Of a stretch of 64,000 nucleotides of DNA, positions 27,197 to 36,043 are shown in pieces. The stretch is from Euzebyella marina (GTDB taxonomy: Bacteria; Bacteroidota; Bacteroidia; Flavobacteriales; Flavobacteriaceae). The number at the start of each line of letters is the position of its first letter. Position 1 is the first letter of the stretch. The notes beneath the pieces are model-generated. The model was not told the origin of the DNA. It did no database searches and was given only the letters and a program-made list of their open reading frames with translations. A program made the translations under genes and the position numbers. Location of the stretch: contig NZ_JACYFK010000002.1 of the NCBI RefSeq assembly GCF_014855515.1, forward strand, positions 434,001 to 498,000. Direction: 5' to 3'.

Positions 27197-28417
27197 CTAA
27201 CCAATCTTTACCGCTATTCTATGGCAAGCATTGTTCAGGTATCCCTTCGGATTCCAACCGGGCAATAGCATAGGCTGAGCTTTGCCGCGTGAATCGGTAG
27301 CCCTTGCCCATACCTCGTAATAACCCTTTTTAGGAAAATCTACCTCTGCCGAAAAGTGTTGCCAAGCGAGACGATTGACCGGCTTCTCCAATATACAGGA
27401 ATGCCATGTAGACCCAAAATCAATAGAATAATCCATTTGGGCGACTTCAAGCTCTCCTGCCCAAGCGTGACCTCTTATAGAAAGTTTTTTGCCTTCGGAA
27501 AGCATGGCTCCCGATTTCGGGTAAGTTATCAACGACTTAACTGGCATCGATTCAATTATGCACATATCTTCATCGGCCACTTTTTCACCCGGTGCCACGG
27601 TCTCGCACGGTACGCGATACGAACTACCTTCCATTTTAGCACCATCGTGCACTTTGTTTCGAATACTAATTTTGGTCAACCACTTACCAGAAACCGAAGC
27701 TGGCCAGCCACCTGCTACCAAACGCAAAGGGTACCCATGGGCCAGAGGAATATCTTCACCATTCATTTGAAAAGCAATAAGGGTTTCATCTTGCAATGCC
27801 TTGGCCATCGGGGCTCCTCTTGAAATTGGCTCTTTCTCAGGATTCCTGCTTAGGTGCAAATCGGCTGCATGATAACCGATATAAACGGCATCGTTATTAT
27901 AACCTGCATCCTCTAAAACATCTCGTAATCGAAGGCCTGTCCACTTAGCACATGAAACGGCACCCACTGTCCATTGATTTCCTTTCGCGGGAGGGTCGAA
28001 TTCACTTCTACCGTTTCCGCCACATTCCAAGGTCAGTTGGTACGTATAAGCTTTAAATTTCGATTTTAGATCATCGATAGAGTATGACTTTTGGTTTTTT
28101 ACCGATTCCCCATCGATGGTCAACTTCCAACTGGCAATGTTTATATCCTCAGGAATCAATCCGTTATTTCTGATGAACATTTTTGAACTAGGAGTCACCT
28201 TATCATCCAACAAATGTGCTTGGGCCTCCATATTCCATGGCTTGTCGTTCAATACGACCATTCCCGCATCTTTTTTGAACAGTTTAAAAGGGTCAGGTTC
28301 TTGCAACGCCAGTGGTACATAACCAGCTGGCATTTTTAACCCGTAAACGATTTCTGCCCCGACCAAGCTGGCAAAAGACGCCAGCGTAGCGCCCTTAATG
28401 AATTTTCTTCTTTGCAT
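27197..28417 (-). CDS. sorA: sulfite dehydrogenase, molybdenum subunit (SorA/SUOX family)
   Basis: 406 residues. The N-terminus MQRRKFIKGATLAS is a twin-arginine signal, so the folded molybdopterin protein goes to the periplasm. Residues 75-250 are the oxidoreductase molybdopterin domain, with C132 in LTLECGGNGRSEF as the Mo-ligating cysteine. Residues 290-400 are the Ig-like dimerisation domain. It oxidises sulfite to sulfate and passes electrons to cytochrome c. The symbol is a family assignment; sulfite as substrate was not tested, and other enzymes of this fold act on nitrate or methionine sulfoxide. Confidence 0.88.
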   Translation of the reverse strand: MQRRKFIKGATLASFASLVGAEIVYGLKMPAGYVPLALQEPDPFKLFKKDAGMVVLNDKPWNMEAQAHLLDDKVTPSSKMFIRNNGLIPEDINIASWKLTIDGESVKNQKSYSIDDLKSKFKAYTYQLTLECGGNGRSEFDPPAKGNQWTVGAVSCAKWTGLRLRDVLEDAGYNNDAVYIGYHAADLHLSRNPEKEPISRGAPMAKALQDETLIAFQMNGEDIPLAHGYPLRLVAGGWPASVSGKWLTKISIRNKVHDGAKMEGSSYRVPCETVAPGEKVADEDMCIIESMPVKSLITYPKSGAMLSEGKKLSIRGHAWAGELEVAQMDYSIDFGSTWHSCILEKPVNRLAWQHFSAEVDFPKKGYYEVWARATDSRGKAQPMLLPGWNPKGYLNNACHRIAVKIG

Positions 28418-28523
28418 AAACCAATCAGTAAGTTTATAAAGTTAGGAATAATTGAACGCACCTTCGGTAACTTCTGTTACATGATTGCCTCTTTAAAAGG
28501 AACACGTTTGATAATCAGGGAAA

Positions 28524-28548
28524 TAAAAAAAGCACCTTATCGGTGCTT
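28524..28548 (-). terminator. rho-independent terminator of the 28570 gene
   Basis: AGCACC (28531-28536) pairs with GGTGCT (28542-28547) around TTATC. Read on the minus strand it is followed by a T run (A run at 28525-28531). It ends the small membrane protein transcript before the sulfite dehydrogenase promoter. Confidence 0.75.
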
Positions 28549-28569
28549 CTGATTTATTATTTCGAGAGC

Positions 28570-28869
28570 TTAGACCTCGATTGTGGTTTTTGCCGGTGAT
28601 TTCTTGAGCACATATGTGTATAACCACATAAGTGTAAAGGTGGGTATAAGGTCAAAACCTGGAATAATTTCTTCAATAAACGTGAATAGACCTGCCCCCT
28701 GACCTATTTTACCTTTATACATTCTGGTCATTAACCAACCGGCCAATGGCGCCCAAATAATATCGGAAAACTCTCCTATAAACGGAATGGTGAATGAAAG
28801 CATTCCTATGGCATCGAAAAGTAGGCCCAAAGCCAACTTTTTATACTTATTGTCTTGATTTGTTGACAT
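28570..28869 (-). CDS. small membrane protein of unknown function
   Basis: 99 residues with three hydrophobic stretches (LALGLLFDAIGMLSFTIPFIG, a short IIWAPLAGWLMT and FTLMWLYTYVLKK) and a charged N-terminus. I do not recognise a named family; such short proteins are common in Flavobacteriaceae. It has its own terminator and is separated from folE by 87 bases, so it may be read through from folE or on its own. Confidence 0.72.
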   Translation of the reverse strand: MSTNQDNKYKKLALGLLFDAIGMLSFTIPFIGEFSDIIWAPLAGWLMTRMYKGKIGQGAGLFTFIEEIIPGFDLIPTFTLMWLYTYVLKKSPAKTTIEV

Positions 28870-28956
28870 GATATATATTTTTGATTGAACTACTTCAATT
28901 TAACAATAAAGATGCCAAACTCACAATAGGGACTAATTCCAGACTGACTTAAAAAA

Positions 28957-29556
28957 CTAGGACAAATCGGAACTGATCAACTTCAAAAACTCATTACGCG
29001 TCTCAATTTTTTCAAACTGCCCTCTGAAGCCTGATGTGGTCGTGACCGAATTCTGTTTTTGAACCCCCCTCATCATCATACACATATGAGAAGCCTCGAT
29101 CACTACGGCCACCCCTTTGGGCTTTAAAGTATTGTTAATGCATTCCAGAATATCGTGCGTAAGACGTTCTTGAACCTGTAATCTACGTGCAAACACGTCA
29201 ACTACCCTGGGTATTTTGCTCAGACCAACAATGTGACCATTGGGAATATAGGCGACATGGGCCTTACCAAAAAAAGGCAACATATGGTGCTCACAAAGTG
29301 AATACAGCTCAATATCTTTAATAATGACCATATCGTCGTAGTCTTCTTGAAACATGGCACTTTTAAGAATTTCAACGGCATCTTGTTTGTACCCTTGAGT
29401 CAAAAAAAGCATCGCCTTGGCAGCCCTTTCCGGTGTTTTAAGCAATCCCTCTCTGGAGATGTCTTCACCTATTTCACTAATGATTTTGGAATAGCGGTCT
29501 TTAACTTCGCCGGTTACTTCCAAATTATATTCCTCTAAGTTCCTATATGGAGCCAT
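28957..29556 (-). CDS. folE: GTP cyclohydrolase I
   Basis: 199 residues. The zinc site is seen in [12 protein letters not shown] (Cys and His) and in the later [12 protein letters not shown] (Cys); [23 protein letters not shown] is the active-site helix. It converts GTP to 7,8-dihydroneopterin triphosphate, the first step of folate and tetrahydrobiopterin synthesis. Cytoplasmic. Full family length. No riboswitch is evident upstream. Confidence 0.96.
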   Translation of the reverse strand: MAPYRNLEEYNLEVTGEVKDRYSKIISEIGEDISREGLLKTPERAAKAMLFLTQGYKQDAVEILKSAMFQEDYDDMVIIKDIELYSLCEHHMLPFFGKAHVAYIPNGHIVGLSKIPRVVDVFARRLQVQERLTHDILECINNTLKPKGVAVVIEASHMCMMMRGVQKQNSVTTTSGFRGQFEKIETRNEFLKLISSDLS

Positions 29557-29732
29557 ACAACTATTTGTTTATCCAATTTTGTTTTTTGTTGAACAAAATT
29601 ACATCTTTAATTTTAACCTTGACCTCTAAAACGGTAAATATAACACCAATGGCCAGTATGATTCTTGAAACTTCAAATTTCCTTACTTTTATCGAGCAAA
29701 AGTCACTCTGACTGATAAATTAATCTTATCCG

Positions 29733-30410
29733 ATGATCAAGGCCAGCAATATTCAAAAGTTTTATGGTGATTTACAAGTATTGAAAGGGGTTGACCTGCA
29801 CATAAAAAAGAAAGAGGTCATTTCTATCGTGGGTGCCTCCGGTGCCGGAAAAACCACGCTACTACAAATTCTAGGCACACTTGATGTGCAAAGCAACGCT
29901 AAAGAAAGTGAACTGTTGATTAATGACACCGATGTCACACAATTATCGGAGAAGAATTTGGCCAAATTTCGCAATGAACATATTGGTTTTATTTTTCAAT
30001 TTCACCAATTGTTACCGGAGTTCACGGCATTGGAAAATGTTTGTATTCCCGCTTTTATCAAAAACACTCCCAAGGCACAAGCCGAAAAAAAGGCAAAGGG
30101 GCTTCTTGATTTTTTAGGGTTATCAAAGAGATACCACCATAAGCCTAATGAACTATCGGGTGGTGAACAGCAACGAGTGGCCGTAGCAAGGGCTTTGGTC
30201 AACGACCCGTCTATTGTTTTCGCAGATGAGCCAAGTGGTAATCTCGATTCAGAAAGTGCCGACAATCTTCATAAGCTCTTTTTTGATCTTCGTGACGAAT
30301 TTGACCAAACCTTTGTCATTGTGACCCACAATCAGCAACTGGCAGATATGGCCGACCGTAAGCTTACTATGGTTGATGGTCTCATTGTGAATAAAGAAGT
30401 AGTTGTCTAA
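29733..30410 (+). CDS. LolD/MacB-type ABC transporter ATPase
   Basis: 225 residues: Walker [11 protein letters not shown] (about 34-43), Q-loop near [18 protein letters not shown], signature [15 protein letters not shown], Walker [14 protein letters not shown] and the VTHN switch histidine. The sequence is of the LolD/FtsE/MacB group, which powers lipoprotein release or envelope export. No permease gene is adjacent, so it probably pairs with a LolC/E-like protein elsewhere. CPBP and TIGR02757 genes follow closely. Confidence 0.9.
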   Translation: MIKASNIQKFYGDLQVLKGVDLHIKKKEVISIVGASGAGKTTLLQILGTLDVQSNAKESELLINDTDVTQLSEKNLAKFRNEHIGFIFQFHQLLPEFTALENVCIPAFIKNTPKAQAEKKAKGLLDFLGLSKRYHHKPNELSGGEQQRVAVARALVNDPSIVFADEPSGNLDSESADNLHKLFFDLRDEFDQTFVIVTHNQQLADMADRKLTMVDGLIVNKEVVV

Positions 30411-30427
30411 ATTAGGTTCATTTTATT

Positions 30428-30991
30428 TTGTCTTCAAAAATTATAGCGGTTTGGGAGTTTTTTAAAAATCCGACTTATGAAGAATCGCTAGAAAAAGACC
30501 CTCATGAACGGCTACGTTGGTTCACAGAGCTATTGCTGTATGCTTTAACTCTAAGTTATTTAATAGGCATGGTCAATGCCGGCTTGCAGAACTATTTTGA
30601 CATCGATATTGGTAAACATGCCAGTGAAGATTTGATGAATCGTTCTTTATTATTATTATTTGCCGCAGCGGTAATTATGGCTCCTGTAATGGAAGAGGTG
30701 ATTTTTAGAGGTCCGTTAATTTTCTTTAAGAAAAAGAACTATTTCAATTGTATCTTTTACTTTTTGACCTTTATATTCGGATTTTACCATATTTCGAATT
30801 TCGAGCTTACTACTACTACCCTTCTACTATCGCCGTTGCTCGTGGCGCCCCAATTAAGCGTCGGCATTTTTCTAGGGTTTGTTCGGGTAAAGTTCGGTTT
30901 GCTTTGGGCCATAATCTTTCATGCCCTATACAATTTCATATTAATGACCCCTTTATTATTTATGAACTTTCTTGATTTACTTTTAGAATGA
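30428..30991 (+). CDS. CPBP family intramembrane glutamic protease
   Basis: 187 residues, TTG start at 30428. About five transmembrane helices; the catalytic EEVIFRG motif (about 80-86) and later FGFYHISN and FHALYNF histidines are the expected active-site set of CPBP/ABI (Rce1-like) proteases. These enzymes cleave membrane peptides; substrate unknown. Its TGA overlaps the next ATG as ATGA (30988-30991), so translation is coupled. The LolD-like gene lies 17 bases upstream. Confidence 0.85.
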   Translation: MSSKIIAVWEFFKNPTYEESLEKDPHERLRWFTELLLYALTLSYLIGMVNAGLQNYFDIDIGKHASEDLMNRSLLLLFAAAVIMAPVMEEVIFRGPLIFFKKKNYFNCIFYFLTFIFGFYHISNFELTTTTLLLSPLLVAPQLSVGIFLGFVRVKFGLLWAIIFHALYNFILMTPLLFMNFLDLLLE

Positions 30992-31752
30992 CGATTGCCG
31001 AACTCAAAGATTTTTTAGATACAAAGGCCGAACAATACGAGCACCCTCGATTTTTGGAAACTGACCCCATTCAAATACCTCATGGTTTTCAATCGAAAGA
31101 GGATATTGAAATAAGCGCATTTCTTACGGCTACGATTGCCTGGGGAAATAGAAAAAGTATCATTAATAATTCAAAAAAAATGATGGAACTTATGGATAAC
31201 GCTCCATACGATTTCATCGTCAACCATACTGAAGATGATTTAATGAGATTCGAATATTTTGTTCACCGTACTTTTAATGGTCTAGATTTGGGCTTTTTTG
31301 TTCAAAGCCTTCGAAATATCTACCAATTTCATGGTGGTCTGGAGAATGTTTTTGCGCAACCAACCGATGACTATGGCTTGCAATCAGCCATATCTCGTTT
31401 CAAAGAACTATTCTTTGAGCTGCCCCACCCCCAAAGAACAACCAAACACGTAAGCGACCCTCTGAAAGGTTCCGCTGCGAAACGCATCAATATGTTTTTA
31501 AGGTGGATGGTGCGGCCGGCCAAAGCCCAAGTAGATTTCGGACTATGGAAATCAATTCAACCCTCTCAATTATCTTGCCCCCTTGATGTACATTCTGGAA
31601 ATGTCGCCAGAAAACTTAAACTTTTAAAAAGGAAGCAGAATGACGCGAAAGCGCTACAAGAACTCGATAAAAAACTGAGAAGGTTAGACCCTATTGATCC
31701 CGTCAAGTATGACTTCGCTTTATTTGGGCTTGGGGTTTTTGAAAAATTTTAG
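30988..31752 (+). CDS. TIGR02757/DUF2400 family protein
   Basis: 254 residues. The core segments DPLKGSAAKRINMFLRWMVR and PLDVHSGNVARKLKLL, plus LDPIDPVKYDFALFGLGV near the end, are diagnostic for this family. It is distantly related to helix-hairpin-helix DNA glycosylases, but its function is not known. Cytoplasmic. Coupled to the CPBP protease by a four-base overlap. Confidence 0.9.
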   Translation: MTIAELKDFLDTKAEQYEHPRFLETDPIQIPHGFQSKEDIEISAFLTATIAWGNRKSIINNSKKMMELMDNAPYDFIVNHTEDDLMRFEYFVHRTFNGLDLGFFVQSLRNIYQFHGGLENVFAQPTDDYGLQSAISRFKELFFELPHPQRTTKHVSDPLKGSAAKRINMFLRWMVRPAKAQVDFGLWKSIQPSQLSCPLDVHSGNVARKLKLLKRKQNDAKALQELDKKLRRLDPIDPVKYDFALFGLGVFEKF

Positions 31753-31834
31753 GTTAATAACTAAAAAATCAACCAATTTTCGAAACTGTATTTCATTTAT
31801 ATTTAAGAGTGTTATCTGTAGCTATTCACGACCA

Positions 31835-32353
31835 ATGAATGAAATAGAACGATTTGATCAAACCCTAAATTTGTGGTCTAAAAGCCTATTGAATTATCCA
31901 TTGGAACAATTGGTAAAGCGACCTGACAAAGAAAGCTGGTCTTTAGGGCAGGTATATGAACACTTAATTAATGAAACCAACTGGTATTTTGATCAGCTTG
32001 AAGGTGCGTTAAACGACTTGTCCCATCAAGATATGCCCATGTCGGAAAAAGCATCGGAATTATTTAAAAGAGGCTCATTCGAAGACAAGCGCGTTAAGAC
32101 CGACCCCTTGATCTCTGATAATGTACCCCAGCCAAATTCAATCGAGTCTTTAACAGAAAAACTCTTGTTTTTGAAAAAAAGGGCGCAAAGCCTTTGGCAA
32201 AAAATGGTTTCTGGTAACTATTCCGGAAAGACCCGGCACCCTGGTTTGGGTTATTTTAATGCCCATGAATGGCTGGCATATTCCGAAATGCATTTGCGGC
32301 ATCATTTAAAGCAAAAGGCAAGAATAGATACATTTCTTTCTGCTATAAATTGA
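31835..32353 (+). CDS. DinB-like four-helix protein
   Basis: 172 residues from the ATG at 31835; upstream in-frame codons overlap the previous gene and were not used. SWSLGQVYEHLINETNWYFDQ holds the first metal His and AHEWLAYSEMHLRHHLKQ holds the others, in the DinB_2 pattern. Likely a metal-dependent, possibly thiol-S-transferase-like protein; reaction unknown. It lies 122 bases before the pseudo-HD gene and is probably a separate unit. Confidence 0.82.
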   Translation: MNEIERFDQTLNLWSKSLLNYPLEQLVKRPDKESWSLGQVYEHLINETNWYFDQLEGALNDLSHQDMPMSEKASELFKRGSFEDKRVKTDPLISDNVPQPNSIESLTEKLLFLKKRAQSLWQKMVSGNYSGKTRHPGLGYFNAHEWLAYSEMHLRHHLKQKARIDTFLSAIN

Positions 32354-32474
32354 TTTTGAGCATACGCAGTTATCATAAGTATTAATCTATGAATCGGATT
32401 AAAATTTGAATCAATAGGCGCTTTAGAGGTCAGGTCAAAATAGTAGTTTGCGGTCAACCGCTCAAACTTAGACA

Positions 32475-33692
32475 ATGCAAGCTATACTTAAGGAAGTCGA
32501 AAATTACATACGGCAACTTTTCACGGAATCACCTTTCAAAGATCGTGTTTTTTACGATTACAGACATACTCTAAAAACTGTTGACCATACCAACGAACTT
32601 CTTGAAAATCAAAACGACAATGATTTAGATGTTGTGGCCCTACGATTGAGCTGTTGGTTTTTGTTTCTAGATGATGTGCATTCCCAAGAAAAAACACCTG
32701 TCAAGTCTGAAGAAAGGCTTCAAAGGTTTTTAAAGGAAAAATCGGCAGACCAGAACCTTATCGAAAAGGCAAGTGAGCTACTAAAAGCAGCATGGAGCTT
32801 AGAAGAACCTAAAAGCGAAGAAGAAAAAATAATTAAGGATGCCAGAAGCGGTTATTATGCTTCCGGCAATTTTGATGAAGTTCTTGAATTGTTATTGATA
32901 GAAGTAAATCGTGTCAATGGTACTGAAATGAGTATTAATGAATTGCGGGAGAACTATATCAACATTCTTCGCAATGAGCATCGTTTTTACTCCGATTATG
33001 CCCTTGAGAATTGGCAAGAGCAAAAAGAGAATAATGTGATGGATTTGGTCGCTGCAATTGCCAAATCTGCAGCCCGAAAGAAAAAAGAAAAGCTTAAGGT
33101 CAATTTAAAGAATGAAAGCCCTGAAAGGGCAATTCAGTCCCTATACAGAACACAGTTACGCAATCACTTGAAATTGAGCGATATCGCCGATACCAAGGCG
33201 AACATATTATTATCGGTGAATGCCATAATCATTTCTTTGTTATTGGCGAATTTGATTCCCAAACTAGGTAACCCTACCAACTCGTACCTCACCTACCCTA
33301 CGGTCATCTTTGTGGTATTCAGTATTATTTCAATGATTATGTCGGTAGCTGCCACGCGACCCAAGATAGACAATAACAGTTTGGTCGATCAAGATATTAA
33401 TGAGAAAGACATTAATTACCTGTTTTTCGGAAACTTTCATTCCCTAGAACCCAATGAATTCAAAGAAAAACTGCGTTCTATTATTGTTGATAAGCAATCA
33501 ATTTACGACTCTTTGAGCATGGATCTTTATTACCTTGGTAAAGTTCTCAAGAAAAAATACCAACTCTTACGGTGGACGTACACTGTTTTTATGTTCGGTA
33601 TTATTCTTTCTGTTATTGCCTTTGCCATTGCCCTAAAATATTATGGCATGGACCAAGAGTTGATTGAAGCGGTTACACCTGATACACCTTAA
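32475..33692 (+). CDS. degenerate HD domain fused to DUF5706 (Pycsar-effector-like) membrane module
   Basis: 405 residues. Residues 15-185 match an HD-phosphohydrolase fold: H31 and H38 fit the first metal-site helix and D122 a later site. But the expected FHD dyad reads WFLFLDDV at 61-68, so the canonical His-Asp pair is gone. A charged linker leads to residues 220-390, the DUF5706 module with three transmembrane segments (about 243-262, 272-294, 366-390) and the signature RNHLKLSDIADTKANILLSV. DUF5706 is the membrane effector of Pycsar cyclic-pyrimidine anti-phage systems. No cyclase gene is nearby, so a stand-alone or signalling role is possible. The next gene follows 21 bases downstream. 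Confidence 0.82.
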   Translation: MQAILKEVENYIRQLFTESPFKDRVFYDYRHTLKTVDHTNELLENQNDNDLDVVALRLSCWFLFLDDVHSQEKTPVKSEERLQRFLKEKSADQNLIEKASELLKAAWSLEEPKSEEEKIIKDARSGYYASGNFDEVLELLLIEVNRVNGTEMSINELRENYINILRNEHRFYSDYALENWQEQKENNVMDLVAAIAKSAARKKKEKLKVNLKNESPERAIQSLYRTQLRNHLKLSDIADTKANILLSVNAIIISLLLANLIPKLGNPTNSYLTYPTVIFVVFSIISMIMSVAATRPKIDNNSLVDQDINEKDINYLFFGNFHSLEPNEFKEKLRSIIVDKQSIYDSLSMDLYYLGKVLKKKYQLLRWTYTVFMFGIILSVIAFAIALKYYGMDQELIEAVTPDTP

Positions 33693-33713
33693 GTAAAACT
33701 AAAAATCAATGTG

Positions 33714-34991
33714 ATGATCAAAAAAGTGCTTGCTTTTATTTTGTTCGCCTTTTTTCTTTTTATGGTAGTCATTTATTTTTCCACGGCTACCACAGACAAA
33801 AATTTCAGCACATGTGAAATCTTGGACTTATCGAGTATAGACCATATTGACTTTAGGGAACACGACTCCGTTATGGTAGCGGCCAGCACGCTTTATCGTG
33901 GTAATACCCTAAAAAATATAGTACAGGGCGAACAATATAGAAAAGTATGGGAAACGCCCGTTAAAGTGCCCATTGCCTTTTTGGATACGCTGAAAGGTGG
34001 ATTAACTATTTTGGAACAAGGTGGTGGTAAGCAGACCCATTCTTTAAAGGTAAAAACGAAGAATGATGACGTCTATACCTTACGCAGTGTGACCAAAAAC
34101 CCAGAGCCTTTGATTCCTGATTTTATTAAAGCCGTGGGGCTCGAAAACATTGTAGTTGATGGTATTTCTGCCCAACACCCTTATGCCGCACTGGCGGTGG
34201 CCGAGTTGGCACATAAGTGCGGGTTACTATCTACGCGGCCGCAATTGCTGTTTCTTCCCAGACAGGAAAAATTAGATTCTTTAAACGATAAATATGGTAA
34301 CAGGCTTTTTCTTTTCGAGCATGAAAATGCTGGAAACGCAGAGTGGACACAACTAGAAAAAGCTTCTGAAATAATTGATACCGAAGACCTACAAGAACTA
34401 AAATCAGAAAAGAAAGATTTATTACATGTTGATGAAAATCTATTGGTGAGGGCCAGATTATTCGATTTGTTGATTGGTGATTGGGATCGACACGCGAAAC
34501 AATGGGGTTGGGTTTTAACCAGTAAAAATGAAGAAACTCTGGCAACTCCGCTGCCCTGCGATAGAGATAATGCCTTCTTTAATATTGATGGTATACTGCC
34601 GACACTCCTTTCCCATAAATCCATACTGCCCGATTTACAGAATTTCGAAAAAGAGATTGATTACATTCCCGGATTGGTGATGGATTTTGATACCTACTTT
34701 CTGAAAACGATAGACAAAAGTATTTTTTCCGAGGAGGCCACTTACCTACAGAGCACGCTGACCGACGAAAGTATCAACCAAGCTTTAAAGGTTTGGCCGA
34801 AAACCATTTATGAGCAAGACGGAGCTGAAATCGCCAAAAAAATTATGGCCCGAAAACAACAATTGACGGAATACGCCATGCGATTTAAAGAGGAAATCGA
34901 TAAGACCGAATTTTTATCCGAATCATTAAAGGGCTCTGAAGACCTAAATTTACCTTCTGAACTGGTCGCTTGTTTCGATTGCCTAAAATAA
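33714..34991 (+). CDS. membrane-anchored protein-kinase-like protein
   Basis: 425 residues from the ATG at 33714 (a GTG at 33711 is in frame). Residues 4-23 are a signal anchor; the rest would be periplasmic. GGGKQTHSLKV (103-113) and a following basic residue look like a nucleotide-binding hairpin; LIGDWDRHAKQW (253-264) and PCDRDNAF (281-288) resemble the catalytic and metal loops of Fam20/HipA-like kinase folds. In Bacteroidota such a domain is often joined to a metallophosphatase and a barrel; here it stands alone. Activity is inferred. It sits 21 bases after the HD/DUF5706 gene. Confidence 0.7.
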   Translation: MIKKVLAFILFAFFLFMVVIYFSTATTDKNFSTCEILDLSSIDHIDFREHDSVMVAASTLYRGNTLKNIVQGEQYRKVWETPVKVPIAFLDTLKGGLTILEQGGGKQTHSLKVKTKNDDVYTLRSVTKNPEPLIPDFIKAVGLENIVVDGISAQHPYAALAVAELAHKCGLLSTRPQLLFLPRQEKLDSLNDKYGNRLFLFEHENAGNAEWTQLEKASEIIDTEDLQELKSEKKDLLHVDENLLVRARLFDLLIGDWDRHAKQWGWVLTSKNEETLATPLPCDRDNAFFNIDGILPTLLSHKSILPDLQNFEKEIDYIPGLVMDFDTYFLKTIDKSIFSEEATYLQSTLTDESINQALKVWPKTIYEQDGAEIAKKIMARKQQLTEYAMRFKEEIDKTEFLSESLKGSEDLNLPSELVACFDCLK

Positions 34992-35026
34992 CCTTACCTC
35001 TGACATCATCTGACACTCCCTACGAT

Positions 35027-35034
35027 TACTTTTG
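35027..35034 (+). promoter_or_regulatory. -7 promoter element for the GyrI-like gene
   Basis: TACTTTTG fits TAnnTTTG, the Bacteroidota sigma-A -7 box, 21 bases before the ATG at 35056. It supports that start and a short leader. The -33 box is poor. Confidence 0.45.
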
Positions 35035-35055
35035 AACGGAATCAAAAATATTCTT

Positions 35056-35517
35056 ATGAAAAAAGTAGCTATCACCCCTTTCTTTATAATGGGTATCTCG
35101 GTCAGAACCTCCAATCAAGACCAACAGGCTTTAAAAGATATTACTAACTTGTGGCGGCGCTTTGGCGAGGAAGGAATTCTTGAAAAAATTCCTCATAAGA
35201 AAAACGAAGTCATATACTCACTATATACCGATTATGATGGAGACCATACACAGCCTTACACTACTGTAATTGGTTGTGAGGTTACCAGCTTTGATAAAGT
35301 ACCGGAGAATATGGTCGTAAAAAAGGTGGAAGGAGGTCGCTATTGGAAGTCTTCCGCTAGAGGTGATTTAATGAAGGGTATAGTCGGTAAACACTGGAAT
35401 ACCATATGGAATACCGAGCTTAAAAGAAGTTACCTATCGGATTTTGAAGTATATGACGAAAGAACAGCTGACCCCAGCCATGCTGAAGTGGGTTTCTATA
35501 TTGGCATAAATGATTGA
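35056..35517 (+). CDS. GyrI-like / AraC effector-binding domain protein
   Basis: 153 residues from ATG 35056; an in-frame ATG at 35032 lies within the promoter element. The sequence (TPFFIMGISVRTSN, then YSLYTDYDGDHTQPYTTVIGCEV and a C-terminal FEVYDERTADPSHAEVGFYIGI) is the GyrI/SOUL-like ligand-binding fold, stand-alone with no DNA-binding part. Such proteins bind small hydrophobic ligands, or inhibit gyrase in E. coli SbmC. The stop overlaps the next ATG as TGATG. Confidence 0.82.
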   Translation: MKKVAITPFFIMGISVRTSNQDQQALKDITNLWRRFGEEGILEKIPHKKNEVIYSLYTDYDGDHTQPYTTVIGCEVTSFDKVPENMVVKKVEGGRYWKSSARGDLMKGIVGKHWNTIWNTELKRSYLSDFEVYDERTADPSHAEVGFYIGIND

Positions 35518-35939
35518 TGATGCAAATAATTGTTGACCCGAAAGTCGATGATAAATTCGCCACTTACCCCGAAGAAGTCTTAATAAAGATGAACTTCTTG
35601 CGCCAACTGGTCATCGAAACGGCATCTGATAGTGATTGGATCAACCGTTTAGAGGTTACCCTTAAATGGAACGAGCCCAGTTTTATTACCAACTGCGGAA
35701 GTACGTTGCGAATGGATTGGAAAGAGAAAAATCCTGAGCAATATGCCATGTACTTTCAATGTACGAGTCGTTTGGTCGATACCTTTAAAATGATATTCGG
35801 GCCAAAATTTATGTATGAAGGCAACAGGGCACTTCTCTTTGAAATGGACAGTGAGATCCCTGTTGACGAATTAAAATCCTGCATTATGGCTTGTCTTACC
35901 TATCATAAAGTGAAACACCTTGCAACATTGGGCATTTAA
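35517..35939 (+). CDS. DUF1801 family protein
   Basis: 140 residues from ATG 35517, which overlaps the upstream stop by one base (an ATG at 35520 is equally possible). The fold is the YdhG-like DUF1801: VTLKWNEPSFITNCGSTLRMDW, then MYFQCTSRLVDTFK and the closing CIMACLTYHKVKHL. Function unknown. Cotranslated with the GyrI-like protein. Confidence 0.83.
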   Translation: MMQIIVDPKVDDKFATYPEEVLIKMNFLRQLVIETASDSDWINRLEVTLKWNEPSFITNCGSTLRMDWKEKNPEQYAMYFQCTSRLVDTFKMIFGPKFMYEGNRALLFEMDSEIPVDELKSCIMACLTYHKVKHLATLGI

Positions 35940-36043
35940 ACCATATACTTTTCGATTTATCGGATTTGGTTACAATATACATGGATTAGACTACCGGCTA
36001 CCACTTAATTTTTGCCAACTTTACACCATCAAAAAATAACGAT

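Noticed and set aside
32475-34991. A complete Pycsar defence operon
   Set aside because: There is no pyrimidine cyclase gene beside the DUF5706 protein, and the HD domain has lost its core residues.
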